A DNA stretch of 64,000 bases, taken from NCBI GenBank assembly GCA_040217155.1, contig JAVJNS010000011.1, positions 62,001-126,000 of the forward strand. Reading direction: 5' to 3'. This document shows, piece by piece, positions 33,459-41,906 of the stretch (position 1 is the stretch's first letter; each line of letters opens with the position of its first letter). This DNA comes from Pelagibius sp040217155 (lineage in GTDB: Bacteria; Pseudomonadota; Alphaproteobacteria; Kiloniellales; Kiloniellaceae). The position numbers were made by a program, and so were the translations under genes. The notes under the pieces were generated by a model. It worked only from the letters and a program-made list of their open reading frames with translations, ran no database searches and was not told the DNA's origin.

Positions 33459-34514
33459 CTACATCCGGAGCGGTGTCAGGCCGCCGGCGCCGTCGGCCAG
33501 CGCCGCCCTTTCGCCCGGCGGCAGGGGCACCAGGCCGCGGTCCACGAGGTAGCCGCCGGGCCCACTGGCCGCCTCGCTCATGATCTCGGCGAGGTAGTCC
33601 TTGAGGCCCGGGATGGCGGCCGCGTGGGTCGGCTTGACGTAGAGGTAGAGCGGGCGGGCCGGGGCGTAGCTGCCCTCGGCGATGGCCGGGAGACTGGGCA
33701 CCACGCCGTCCACCGCGACGCCGCGCAGCCGCCGGCCCCGGTCGGCCTGGACGAAGTTGAAGCTGAATATGCCGAGCGCCTGCGGCCGCCGTGCCACCTC
33801 CAGGGCCACGCTGTCTTCGTCCTCACCGAGCATGGCAAAGACGCCGTCGTCGCGCAGCGCGCCGGCCAGGACCGTTCGCTGCTCCGCCGTCCATCCTCTC
33901 AATTCGGGAAAGTCGTTCGCGGCGGCGGCCATCATCAGGTCGATGAAGCTGTCCCACAGCGGACTGGTCGGCGGCGGGCCGAAGAACTCGATGGGCGTTA
34001 CCGGCAGGGCGAAGTCGATATCGCTCCACAGGCGATAGGGATTGGTCACCAGCCTGCCGTCGATGGGCACCTGGCGGGCCAGCGCCAGGAAGATCTGGCG
34101 CCGCGACAGGCCAAGCGGCACGGCGCTCGGCGCCTGGGCGAGGGCCACGGCCTGGAACCCGATTTTCACTTCGCTGACGGCGATGCGCTTGCGGCTGCAA
34201 GCGCCGAGCTCGGCGCGGGTCATGCGGCGCTCCGCCGTCGCGACGTCGGGGTACTGGGCGCCACGGTCGACGCAGAACAAACCGAAGCCGCGTGCCGTGC
34301 CGGTGCGCTCGACCACCGGCATGGGCCGGTCGAGCTTGACACTGAAGCGCTCGGCGGCGGCGACGGCCAGCGGGAACACCGCCTCCGAACCGACCACGCT
34401 GATCGGCTCGCGCGGCGCCAACTGCGCGGCCGCGCGCTGTGCCGCCGGGAAGAGGGCGATGGCGACAATCAGCGCCACCGCCCCCGGTGCCGCAAGCTGG
34501 TAAAATCTGTTCAT
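33459..34514 (-). CDS. PstS-like phosphate-binding periplasmic protein
   Basis: A 351-aa protein with a signal peptide (about residues 1-31, cleavage after AAA). The mature chain has the PBP-like start ISVVGSEAVFPLAVAAAERF, corresponding to the phosphate-binding loop of PstS, and IFLALARQVPIDGR, VEFFGPPPTS-type and GVVPSLPAIAEGSYAPARPLYLYV segments. No pstCAB genes are adjacent, so it may be an orphan sensor or binding protein rather than a transporter part. It is divergent from the UbiK-like gene. Confidence 0.82.
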   Translation of the reverse strand: MNRFYQLAAPGAVALIVAIALFPAAQRAAAQLAPREPISVVGSEAVFPLAVAAAERFSVKLDRPMPVVERTGTARGFGLFCVDRGAQYPDVATAERRMTRAELGACSRKRIAVSEVKIGFQAVALAQAPSAVPLGLSRRQIFLALARQVPIDGRLVTNPYRLWSDIDFALPVTPIEFFGPPPTSPLWDSFIDLMMAAAANDFPELRGWTAEQRTVLAGALRDDGVFAMLGEDEDSVALEVARRPQALGIFSFNFVQADRGRRLRGVAVDGVVPSLPAIAEGSYAPARPLYLYVKPTHAAAIPGLKDYLAEIMSEAASGPGGYLVDRGLVPLPPGERAALADGAGGLTPLRM

Positions 34515-34667
34515 AACCGTCCTCGTGTGAGGCGGCAGTCAAGCGGTTCCGCGGCGGCGGCGCAAGCGTGCAGTCGCGCGACGCGGTTGAAGCTTCCGGG
34601 TCCGAGCGCCATAGTGGGCGCCGGCAGAGTAGGAGCCGGACCGACACCCGCGCAGGAGCCGCGACAG

Positions 34668-35051
34668 ATGCAAAGCCAGAACAAGATCCTCGACGACATG
34701 GCCAAGGTGGCGGGCAGCGCCATGGGTGTGGCCGCGGGCATGCGCGCCGAGGTCGAGGCGCGTTTTCGGGAGCAGATGGAGCGCTTGCTGACCCAGATGG
34801 ACCTGGTGCCGCGCGACGAGTTCGACGCCATGAAGGCGGTCGCCGTGGCCGCCCGCGAGGCGCAGGAAAGCCTCAGCGGCCAGGTGGCGGCGCTGGAACA
34901 GCGCCTGGCCGACCTGGAGGCCGCCTCAAAAGCCGGCCCGCGGACCCCCCAAAAAACCACCGCCCAAAAGGCCACCGCCCAAAAGACCGCCGCCCAGAGG
35001 CCCGCCGGAAGCGGCGCGGCGCCAAAGGGCGACGCCAAGGGCGATGGTTGA
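34668..35051 (+). CDS. UbiK-like accessory factor (BMFP domain)
   Basis: A 127-aa protein. Residues 1-85 form the amphipathic, coiled-coil BMFP domain (QSQNKILDDMAKVAGSAMG, RFREQMERLLTQMDLVPRDE, VAALEQRLADLEA) found in UbiK, an accessory factor of ubiquinone synthesis that binds lipids. The C-terminal 40 residues are a low-complexity Lys/Thr/Ala/Gln tail encoded by 15-bp repeats (TAQK units). ATG at 34668 starts the conserved domain. Confidence 0.85.
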   Translation: MQSQNKILDDMAKVAGSAMGVAAGMRAEVEARFREQMERLLTQMDLVPRDEFDAMKAVAVAAREAQESLSGQVAALEQRLADLEAASKAGPRTPQKTTAQKATAQKTAAQRPAGSGAAPKGDAKGDG

Positions 35052-35244
35052 AGGCGGCAGCCTTTTCAAGCCGTTCTTCCACAGCTTTCTCAGGCCCCCG
35101 GCAGTTTCCCGTCCAATCCCTTGTTGCACAGCGGAATCGAATGAGGCACGCTACATTTGGTAGCGGCGGCGTCGCCTTAGTCCATATATCGGGCCATGCG
35201 GGACGTTCGGCCCTGCCACTGCCAACCGTAGAGGCTGCATCGCA

Positions 35245-35745
35245 ATGGTCGCACTGGTTTCCGAATCCCACCATCCGATCAACCCCCTCGACCTCCTGGA
35301 AGAACTCGGCACCGCCAACGACTGGACCCTCGACCGCCACAGCGAGTCGGAGCTGCTCATCGAGATCGGCGGCCGCTGGTGCTCCTACAATATGTTTTCC
35401 GTCTGGCAGGCGAACGTCAGTTCGATGTTCTTTTCCTGCCATTTCGACATGAAGGTCCCGGAAATCCGCCGGATCGAGGTCTGTGAGCTGCTGGCCCAGG
35501 CCAACGAGCGGCTGTGGCTCGGCCATTTCGACCTGATGGCCGAGGAACGCGCGTTGATGTACCGCCACACGATTCCGCTGCGCGGTCTCTCCGGGGCCTC
35601 CCTGGAACAGCTCGAGGACCTGGTGGAGGCGGCGCTGATGGAGTGCGACCGGATCTATCCGGCCCTGCAACTGGTGGTCTGGGGCGACTCGCCGGTGCGC
35701 GAAGCGCTCGACGCGGCGCTGCTGGAGACGGTCGGCGAAGCCTAG
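35245..35745 (+). CDS. YbjN domain-containing protein
   Basis: A 166-aa protein of the YbjN family (type III secretion chaperone-like fold): NPLDLLEELGTANDWTLDRH, GGRWCSYNMFSVWQANVSSM, ALMYRHTIPLRGLSGASLEQ. Related proteins are suppressor or chaperone-like factors of uncertain role. It is 18 bp upstream of proC in the same direction, a pairing common in Rhodospirillales. The 193-bp gap upstream has a weak AAGGC-GGCA-GCCTT hairpin after the previous gene. Confidence 0.88.
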   Translation: MVALVSESHHPINPLDLLEELGTANDWTLDRHSESELLIEIGGRWCSYNMFSVWQANVSSMFFSCHFDMKVPEIRRIEVCELLAQANERLWLGHFDLMAEERALMYRHTIPLRGLSGASLEQLEDLVEAALMECDRIYPALQLVVWGDSPVREALDAALLETVGEA

Positions 35746-35763
35746 ACGCATGGTGGTCCTGTC

Positions 35764-36579
35764 ATGAACCTGGGTGGCCCTCTGCTGCTGGTCGGCTGCG
35801 GCAAGATGGGCGGGGCGCTGCTGCAAGGCTGGCTCGGCCGGGGCATCGAGCCCGCCGACGTCTGGATCGTCGAGCCCAATACCGAGTACCTGCAGGCCTT
35901 CATCGCGCAGGGTGTGCGGCACGCGTCCGACGCTGCCGCGCTGCCCGCCGGCTTCGCGCCCGCGCTCGTCGTCTTCGCCGTGAAGCCGCAGATGCTGGAC
36001 GCGGCCCTGCCGCACTACAAAGTCTTCGCCGACAGGGGCGCGGCGGCGCTCTCGATCGCCGCGGGCTGGCGGATCGCCGGCTTCGCCGGGGCGCTGGGGG
36101 CCGACACCCCGATCGTGCGCGCCATGCCCAACACGCCGGCCGCCGTCGGCCGCGGCATGACGGTGCTCTGTGCCAACGACAAGGCCGACGCGACGCTGCG
36201 CGAGGTCTGCGGCGCGCTGCTGGCCGCCGTCGGCGAGACCGCCTGGGTCGAGGACGAGGGGCTGATCGACACGGTGACCGCCGTTTCCGGCGGCGGCCCG
36301 GCCTATGTCTTCCTGCTCATCGAGTGCCTCGCCAAGGCGGGCGTCGAAGCCGGCCTGCCGGAGGATCTCGCCATGCTCTGCGCGCGCACTACCGTCGCCG
36401 GGGCCGGCGAACTGGTGCACATCGCCAGCGAGCCCGCCGCCACCCTGCGTGAGAACGTCACCTCGCCCGGCGGCACCACCCTTGAGGCCCTGAAGATCCT
36501 CATGGCCGAGGACGGCCTGCAGCCGCTGATGACCCGCGCCATCGCCGCCGCCGCCGCGCGCAGCCGGGAACTGGGATAA
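35764..36579 (+). CDS. proC: Pyrroline-5-carboxylate reductase
   Basis: A 271-aa ProC, the last step of proline synthesis. N-terminal NAD(P) loop LLVGCGKMGGALLQGW, then VFAVKPQMLD, VRAMPNTPAAVGRGMT, and the signature VSGGGPAYVFLLIECLAKAGVEAGL and VTSPGGTTLEAL. Proline is itself an osmolyte, in keeping with the ectoine cluster. Translational spacing to YbjN is short, so they are probably co-transcribed. Confidence 0.96.
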   Translation: MNLGGPLLLVGCGKMGGALLQGWLGRGIEPADVWIVEPNTEYLQAFIAQGVRHASDAAALPAGFAPALVVFAVKPQMLDAALPHYKVFADRGAAALSIAAGWRIAGFAGALGADTPIVRAMPNTPAAVGRGMTVLCANDKADATLREVCGALLAAVGETAWVEDEGLIDTVTAVSGGGPAYVFLLIECLAKAGVEAGLPEDLAMLCARTTVAGAGELVHIASEPAATLRENVTSPGGTTLEALKILMAEDGLQPLMTRAIAAAAARSRELG

Positions 36580-36627
36580 ACGCCACGCTCGCCCCGCGGC
36601 GGCTTTGACATCGCGGCGCCGGGACCC

Positions 36628-37575
36628 ATGTCATATGCCATGACCACGAAACCCTGGCAGCCCTCGCGGCGCGTCCTGCTCGGCGGCTTGGCCTCGTTGC
36701 CCGTGGCGGGACTGTTCGCGGGACACAGCGCCGGCGCCGGCGAAGGTGCCCCGATCAGCCGCATCGTGCCGGCGACGGGAGAAGCGCTGCCGGTCATCGG
36801 CATGGGATCCTGGATCACCTTCAATGTCGGCGGCGCCCGCAGGCTGCGCGACGCCCGCGCCGAGGTGATGAAGACTTTCTTCGAGCGCGGCGGCCGGCTG
36901 ATCGACTGTTCGCCCATGTACGGCACCTCGGCGGCGGTCATCGGCTACGGCCTGGAGCGCCTCGGCCGTCCGCCGCAGCTGTTTTCCGCCAGCAAGGTCT
37001 GGACCTGGCTGCAGTCGGAAGGACCCGAGCAGATGGCGGCGTCGCGGGCGCAGTGGGGCGTCGAGCGCTTCGACCTCATGCAGGTGCATAACCTGCTGAA
37101 CTGGGGCGGCCATCTGGAGACCCTGAAGCGCTGGAAGCAGGAGGGGCGGCTGCGCTATCTCGGCGTCACCACCTCGCACGGCCGCCGCCACGGGGAACTG
37201 GAAGCGGTGATGAAGCGGCAGCCGCTCGACTTCGTGCAGTTCACCTACAACATCCTCGACCGCGAGGCCGAGGAGCGCCTGCTGCCGCTGGCCGCCGAGC
37301 GCGGCCAGGCCGTGCTGGTCAACCGCCCGTTCCGCCGCAAGGCCCTGATCCGGCAGTTCGAGAAGTCTCCGCTGCCGGACTGGGCGGCCGAGTTCGACGC
37401 CGCGACCTGGCCGCAGTTCCTGCTGAAGTTCATCGTTTCCCATCCCGCCGTCACCTGCGTCATCCCGGCCACCGCGCGGGTCGATCATATGGCCGAGAAC
37501 ATGGCGGCGCTCTACGGGCGCCTGCCCGACGCCGCTCTGCGCCGCCGCATGGTCGCCTATGTGGAAAGCCTTTAA
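36628..37575 (+). CDS. Aldo/keto reductase with Tat signal
   Basis: A 315-aa protein. The N-terminus has a Tat signal (PSRRVLLGGLASLPVAGLFAG), so the enzyme is predicted to be periplasmic, which is uncommon for this superfamily. AKR active-site residues are visible: Asp in LIDCSPMYGT (with Tyr), Lys in FSASKVW, His in MQVHN. NADPH-dependent carbonyl reduction is expected; the substrate is unknown. Followed directly by a DUF6064 membrane protein. Confidence 0.88.
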   Translation: MSYAMTTKPWQPSRRVLLGGLASLPVAGLFAGHSAGAGEGAPISRIVPATGEALPVIGMGSWITFNVGGARRLRDARAEVMKTFFERGGRLIDCSPMYGTSAAVIGYGLERLGRPPQLFSASKVWTWLQSEGPEQMAASRAQWGVERFDLMQVHNLLNWGGHLETLKRWKQEGRLRYLGVTTSHGRRHGELEAVMKRQPLDFVQFTYNILDREAEERLLPLAAERGQAVLVNRPFRRKALIRQFEKSPLPDWAAEFDAATWPQFLLKFIVSHPAVTCVIPATARVDHMAENMAALYGRLPDAALRRRMVAYVESL

Positions 37576-37580
37576 GCGGC

Positions 37581-38216
37581 ATGTTTCCTTTCGACGCGGA
37601 GGTGCTGGCCTCCAGCTACGCCGACTACAACGCCGCCGTCTGGCCGGCCCAGGCCGTCGCCCTGGCGCTGGCGCTGGCGGTGCTATGGCTCGTCGTGGCG
37701 CCGCGGCCGGGCGCGGGGCGCCTCATCGGGGCGATCCTTGCCGCCGCCTGGCTGTGGGTCGGCCTGGTCTTTCATCTGCGGTACTTCGCGGCCCTCGATT
37801 TCATGGCGCCGGTCTACGGCTGGGCCTTCATCGCGGAGGCCGCCTTGCTGATCTGGGTGGTGGTCTGGCGCGGCGCGCCGCTCAGCTTCCGCGCCGACAT
37901 CTGCGGGCTGGCGGGGCTGGCGGTGGCGGTCTTCGCGCTCTTCGGCCTGCCGCTGATTTCGGGCGCGACGGCGGCCGGCTTTGCCGCCGCGCGCCTCGTC
38001 GGCGTGGCGCCCGGGCCGACGGCGCTGTTCACCCTGGGCCTGCTGCTGCTGGCCGAGGGGCGCGGCGCGCTGCTGCTGATGGTCGTTCCGCTGCTGTGGT
38101 GCGCGGTCGCCGGTATCGCGGCCTGGGCACTCGGCATCGCGGAAGCCTGGCCGCTGCCGGTGCTCGGCGGGGCGGTGCTGGCGCTCCGGCTGTCGCGGTT
38201 CCGCCGTGCCGACTGA
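37581..38216 (+). CDS. DUF6064-like membrane protein
   Basis: A 211-aa protein with about six hydrophobic helices. The N-terminal FPFDAEVLASSYADYNAAVWPAQ segment resembles the DUF6064 family, of unknown function. It starts five bases after the aldo/keto reductase stop, so the two may form a unit, perhaps with the reductase acting outside the inner membrane and this protein in it (inference). Confidence 0.7.
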   Translation: MFPFDAEVLASSYADYNAAVWPAQAVALALALAVLWLVVAPRPGAGRLIGAILAAAWLWVGLVFHLRYFAALDFMAPVYGWAFIAEAALLIWVVVWRGAPLSFRADICGLAGLAVAVFALFGLPLISGATAAGFAAARLVGVAPGPTALFTLGLLLLAEGRGALLLMVVPLLWCAVAGIAAWALGIAEAWPLPVLGGAVLALRLSRFRRAD

Positions 38217-38264
38217 GCGTGCTAGTGTGCTGGCGCCGCCGTCAGCGTCAAGGAACCGGAAGGC

Positions 38265-38765
38265 ATGCATGAAGCGCCTTTGAAGGCCCAACTGAAAGAC
38301 AGCGCGCAGCGGGTGCAGGCGGCGATCGAGGCCGCCGGATTCGCCTTCAAGATCCGCGAGTTTCCAGCCTCGACCCGCACCTCGCAAGAGGCGGCGTCGG
38401 CCATCGGCTGCGATCTGGCGCAGATCGCCAAGTCGCTGATCTTCCGCGCCAGGCAGACGGGCCGGCCGGTGATGGTCATCGCCAGCGGCGCCAACCGGGT
38501 CGACGAAAGGGCGGTCGGCCGCCTGCTCGGCGAAAAGCTGGCCCGCGCCGATGCGGACTTCGTGCGGGCCGCCACCGGCTTTGCCATCGGCGGCGTGCCG
38601 CCGGTCGGTCACCGCGAAACGCCAGTCGTCTTCATCGACGCCGACTTGATGGGCCTGGAGCAGATCTGGGCCGCCGCCGGCACGCCCAATGCGGTCTTTT
38701 GTCTGACGCCGGCGGCTTTGGTGACGCTTACCGGCGGTGAGGTCGCCGCGGTGAGAAGCGCCTGA
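38265..38765 (+). CDS. YbaK/EbsC-type aminoacyl-tRNA deacylase
   Basis: A 166-aa protein of the YbaK fold that hydrolyses mischarged tRNAs. The catalytic Lys lies in CDLAQIAKSLIFRARQTGRP, and GVPPVGHRETPVVFID carries the substrate-binding glycine loop. It is shorter than Cys-tRNA(Pro) deacylase standards by only a little. The exact tRNA specificity cannot be determined. Confidence 0.88.
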   Translation: MHEAPLKAQLKDSAQRVQAAIEAAGFAFKIREFPASTRTSQEAASAIGCDLAQIAKSLIFRARQTGRPVMVIASGANRVDERAVGRLLGEKLARADADFVRAATGFAIGGVPPVGHRETPVVFIDADLMGLEQIWAAAGTPNAVFCLTPAALVTLTGGEVAAVRSA

Positions 38766-38876
38766 GGTTTGCCGAACCCGGTTCGGGGCCTCTGGTCCCG
38801 GCCCTTCGGTCCGGGCCGGCGGCCTTCACAAGGCTGGTGTGGCAGCCTAAACTGGCATGCAGGAGGAACGTCCGAC

Positions 38877-39554
38877 ATGGTCAAGAAAGCCTCGTCCAAG
38901 AAGTCTTCGGCCAAGAAGTCTTCGGCCAAGAAGCCGGGGGGCAGGAAGTCCGCCGCGGCGGGCGCCGCGAAAGACGACATCGCCAACAAGCTCATCGACA
39001 CGGCCTTCGAACTGGCGCTGGCGCGCGGCTGGCGCGATCTCTCCCTGGCCGAGGTCGCGGAGGCGGCCGGGCTGCCGATCTCGGAGGTCTATCCGGTGTT
39101 CTCCTCCAAGCAGGCAATCCTCCGCGGCCTGACGGCCCGGGTCGACGCCGCCATGCTGGCCGAAGGCAGCGAAGACCTCAGTTTGCCGGCGCGCGATCGG
39201 CTGTTCGACATGCTGATGCGCCGCTTCGACGCGCTGCAGCCCTATCGCGAGGCCCTGGGCGTTGTTCTGGGGGACCAGGCGAGCGACCCGCTGACCGCCT
39301 GCTGCGGACTGGCGCGCCTGCGCTCTTCCATGGCCGCCACCCTGGAGGCGGCCGGCTTTTCGACCACCGGCTGCCGCGGCCTCCTCAGGGTCAAGGGTCT
39401 TTCGGCGCTTTATCTCTCGGCGGTCCGGGTGTGGCTGCGCGACGACAGCGAGGACATGGCCAGGACCATGGCCCACCTGGACAAGCAACTGAGCCGGGTG
39501 GACAGCCTCATCGGCCGCCTCAACAATTGGCGTCCGGGCCGGGCCGCCGCCTGA
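38877..39554 (+). CDS. TetR family transcriptional regulator with Lys/Ser-rich N-tail
   Basis: A 225-aa regulator. The N-terminal 30 residues are a basic low-complexity tail (KKSSAKKSSAKK) encoded by 15-bp repeats. The HTH follows (KLIDTAFELALARGWRDLSL..EVAEAAGLPISEVYPVFSS), then an all-helical ligand domain. AGGAGG lies nine bases before the ATG. The ligand is unknown. It lies next to the phasin gene; other regulators of the TetR class in PHA loci exist, but the link is inference. Confidence 0.86.
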   Translation: MVKKASSKKSSAKKSSAKKPGGRKSAAAGAAKDDIANKLIDTAFELALARGWRDLSLAEVAEAAGLPISEVYPVFSSKQAILRGLTARVDAAMLAEGSEDLSLPARDRLFDMLMRRFDALQPYREALGVVLGDQASDPLTACCGLARLRSSMAATLEAAGFSTTGCRGLLRVKGLSALYLSAVRVWLRDDSEDMARTMAHLDKQLSRVDSLIGRLNNWRPGRAAA

Positions 39555-39646
39555 CGGCGTTCCGTCCAAGTGCCTCAATTGGTTAACGAATCTCGCATGT
39601 GCAGCGGATGTGGCAGCGATACCCCGCTTTTCCGCCGATTTTTTTA

Positions 39647-39725
39647 TTGTGCAGTGCAAAATAATCCTTGACCGTCTCCGAACGCTGACCTATATCACGG
39701 TCACGCACGGTATTGTGCGGTGCAA
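39647..39725 (+). promoter_or_regulatory. Phasin promoter flanked by two TTGTGCRGTGCAA boxes
   Basis: TTGACC (39668-39673) and TATATC (39691-39696) are 17 bp apart. TTGTGCAGTGCAA (39647-39659) lies upstream of the -35 and TTGTGCGGTGCAA (39713-39725) just downstream of the start region, 66 bp apart. The layout suggests repressor binding on both sides of the promoter; the PHA-responsive regulator PhaR, which binds TGC-rich palindromes in alphaproteobacteria, is the obvious candidate. Confidence 0.7.
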
Positions 39726-39771
39726 CAAAAAACGCGGGGCGATCCCCCGCCAGGGAAAAGGAGCCCGTATC

Positions 39772-40278
39772 ATGGCTGTTTCAAGTAACCCGTTTCTGAA
39801 TGGCGAGTTCGCCAAGTTCGACTTCGCCGCGCTTATGGACCCCAGCAAGATCACCGAGCAGTGGGAGAAGTTCGACTTCACCCAGGCCGCCGATCAGTTC
39901 AAGTTCCCTGGCCTCGATGCCCAGGCGCTGGTCGAGTACCAGAAGCGCAACGTTGAAGCCTTCGCTTCCGCCAACAAGATCGCCCTGGAAGGCGCCCAGG
40001 CGGTGATCCGCCGTCAGGCCGAGATCCTGCGCCAGGGTGTCGAAGAGGCCTCCAAGGCTTTCACCGAGATGAACGCCGCCGGCACGCCGCAGGACAAGAT
40101 TGTCAAGCAGGCCGAGCTGGCCAAGGGTGCTTTCGAGGCCGCCCTCGCCAATCTGCGCGAGCTGTCCGAGATGGCCAGCAAGTCGAACGGCGAAGCCGCC
40201 AACCTGCTGTCGAGCCGCGTGAGCGAGAGCTTCGGCGAGTTCACCGGCGAAGTGAAGAAGACCGCGAAAAAGAAGTAA
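39772..40278 (+). CDS. Phasin family protein
   Basis: A 168-aa amphipathic helical protein of the phasin_2 type: KFDFAALMDPSKITEQWEKF and the long helical core EYQKRNVEAFASANKIALEGAQAVIRRQAEILRQ. Phasins coat polyhydroxyalkanoate granules. Aromatic-rich N-terminus, Lys-rich C-terminus (KKTAKKK). AAGGAG lies before the ATG. A palindrome-flanked promoter and strong terminator make it a monocistronic, probably highly expressed gene. No PHA synthase is in the window. Confidence 0.92.
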   Translation: MAVSSNPFLNGEFAKFDFAALMDPSKITEQWEKFDFTQAADQFKFPGLDAQALVEYQKRNVEAFASANKIALEGAQAVIRRQAEILRQGVEEASKAFTEMNAAGTPQDKIVKQAELAKGAFEAALANLRELSEMASKSNGEAANLLSSRVSESFGEFTGEVKKTAKKK

Positions 40279-40323
40279 TCTGCTTTCTCGCGGAGCTGTT
40301 TTCTCCGAAAAGTAGCTGACACA

Positions 40324-40348
40324 GGGCCGCCCCACCGGGCGGCCCTTT
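40324..40348 (+). terminator. Intrinsic terminator of the phasin gene
   Basis: GGGCCGCCC (40324-40332) pairs with GGGCGGCCC (40337-40345), loop CACC, followed by TTTGTT. It marks the end of native chromosome before the IS481 element. Confidence 0.85.
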
Positions 40349-40355
40349 GTTGATT

Positions 40356-41345
40356 CTAAATGTTTAGTCCCGGCATGTGGTGGATGGGATCAAGTGTGAA
40401 GCGTTTCGGCTGCTCGGTCCAGAGCTTGCAGATGTATTCGTAGGGGGTGAGGCCTTTGAGGGTCTTGAGCCGTTTGGCAAAGTTGTAAGCGGCGAGGAAG
40501 TCTGCGAGCTGCGCTCGCAGTTGGTCGTGGCTGTCGTAGTAGTAGCGGCGGACAGTAGCCTCTTTGATCGTGCGGTTCATACGTTCGACCTGCCCGTAGG
40601 TCCAGGGATGGTTTGGCTTGGTGAGCCGATGGTCGATGTCAGCCCTGGCACAAGCGAGTTCGAAGGCATGGGCTCGGAAGGCCTCTCCGGCCTCGATTGC
40701 AGTCCTGATCTCGGTTACCGCCGAACGTTTGTTGCCTGGCGTTGTGAACTGGGTGCCGTTGCCGGTCAGCACGGTATGGATCTTGTAGGGAACCGCCTCG
40801 ATCAGGCGGCGCAGGAAATCAGCGGCGGTGCGCCGGGTGGCGCGCTCATGCAGTTCGACAAAGGCGAATTTGGTGACACTACCGATCGCCACGAACATGT
40901 GGAGCTTGCCGTCCTCGGTGGGCACTTCGGCGATGTCGATGTGAACGTAGCCGATCGGATAGTCCTTGAACCGCTTCTTCGGCCTGTCGCCCTCGATGCT
41001 TGGCAGCCGGCAGATTCCGTGGCGCTGGAACAGCCGATGCAGGCTGGAGCGGGTCAGGTACGGGATCGTGGCCTGGAGCGCATAGAGGCAGTCGTCCAGC
41101 GGCAGCAGCGTGTGCTTGCGGAAGGCAACGATCAGCGCTTCCTCCTCCGCTGACAGCTCCGTCGAGTGCCGCTCCTTCGGTCCCATCGGGGCGTCCTCGA
41201 CGGAGCTGCGCTGTCGCCATTTCTGCACCGTCTTTGGATTGATCCCGTAGTGCCGGCTCAGCCCTTGGACCGAAGCTTTCGATCGCTGTATTGCCGCTCG
41301 GACGGCGTGCGTCGTCGTGGCGCTGCCGTGAAGTACTTGTCCCAT
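40356..41345 (-). CDS. IS481 family transposase, probably inactive
   Basis: A 329-aa DDE transposase: N-terminal HTH (LSRHYGINPKTVQKWRQR), then the rve domain. The first catalytic Asp is in YVHIDIAEV and the Glu in NHPWTYGQVERMNRTIKEA. The second Asp, which in this family is in TVLTDNGT, is Gly here (HTVLTGNGTQFT), and the AIDRxSKFA motif reads AIGSVTKFA. Full length otherwise. Loss of the catalytic Asp should prevent strand transfer. Confidence 0.92.
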   Translation of the reverse strand: MGQVLHGSATTTHAVRAAIQRSKASVQGLSRHYGINPKTVQKWRQRSSVEDAPMGPKERHSTELSAEEEALIVAFRKHTLLPLDDCLYALQATIPYLTRSSLHRLFQRHGICRLPSIEGDRPKKRFKDYPIGYVHIDIAEVPTEDGKLHMFVAIGSVTKFAFVELHERATRRTAADFLRRLIEAVPYKIHTVLTGNGTQFTTPGNKRSAVTEIRTAIEAGEAFRAHAFELACARADIDHRLTKPNHPWTYGQVERMNRTIKEATVRRYYYDSHDQLRAQLADFLAAYNFAKRLKTLKGLTPYEYICKLWTEQPKRFTLDPIHHMPGLNI

Positions 41346-41406
41346 AGTGCTTCCTTGTCGATGGTCACGGAAACCATACCATCACACTGTCGGACTATAC
41401 ATCTAG
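40356..41406 (-). mobile_element. IS481-family insertion sequence
   Basis: One transposase gene bounded by imperfect inverted ends: CTAAATGTTTAGTCC (40356-40370) and, on the opposite strand, CTAGATGTATAGTCC (41392-41406). No target duplication is recognisable. The right end contains the TAG stop codon of the UPF0114 gene, so the insertion may define that protein's C-terminus. Confidence 0.8.
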
Positions 41407-41906
41407 CCACCTTTTTTCTTCAATCTGTCACTCAAGGCGAGCAGAAGGCCGGACACGACGAACACGCCGTGTATCCCCGCCTGCCAGGCAAGCTGTCGAT
41501 CGGTTAGCTGTTCCACGTGCATAAATGATTTCAGCAATTGAATCGCCGAAATTGCTACGATCGACGCGATGAGACTGAACTTGAGCCCGCTCATGTCAAC
41601 CGATCCCATCCAAGAAGGCCGGTCCGGGTGTCCGTTCGTTTCGATCTTCGAAACGAAATTCTCGTATCCGGCAAATATCACCAACAACACGAGGTTTCCC
41701 ACGAGAACGAGATCTAACAGCGATAGGACGGCGAGCACGGTGTCATCACTCGATGATGTAACGATCTTGGGGAGGTAGGACACGAGCTCCTGTAGGAACT
41801 TAAAGCCGAGCAAAAGGAGTGCCGCGACCAGCCCCAAATAGAGTGGGGCCAACAACCAACGGCTCTGGAAGATAGCCCATTCGATGGTCTCTTCGACCCA
41901 CTTCAT
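41403..41906 (-). CDS. UPF0114 (YqhA-type) membrane protein
   Basis: A 167-aa protein with four hydrophobic helices, family start VEETIEWAIFQSRWLLAPLYLGL and the FVSKIETNGHPDRPSWMG loop are diagnostic of UPF0114/TIGR00645. The function is unknown. Its ATG overlaps the P-type ATPase stop by four bases (ATGA), so translation is coupled. The stop codon lies in the end of the adjacent IS481. Lower GC than the core genes around it. Confidence 0.85.
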   Translation of the reverse strand: MKWVEETIEWAIFQSRWLLAPLYLGLVAALLLLGFKFLQELVSYLPKIVTSSSDDTVLAVLSLLDLVLVGNLVLLVIFAGYENFVSKIETNGHPDRPSWMGSVDMSGLKFSLIASIVAISAIQLLKSFMHVEQLTDRQLAWQAGIHGVFVVSGLLLALSDRLKKKGG

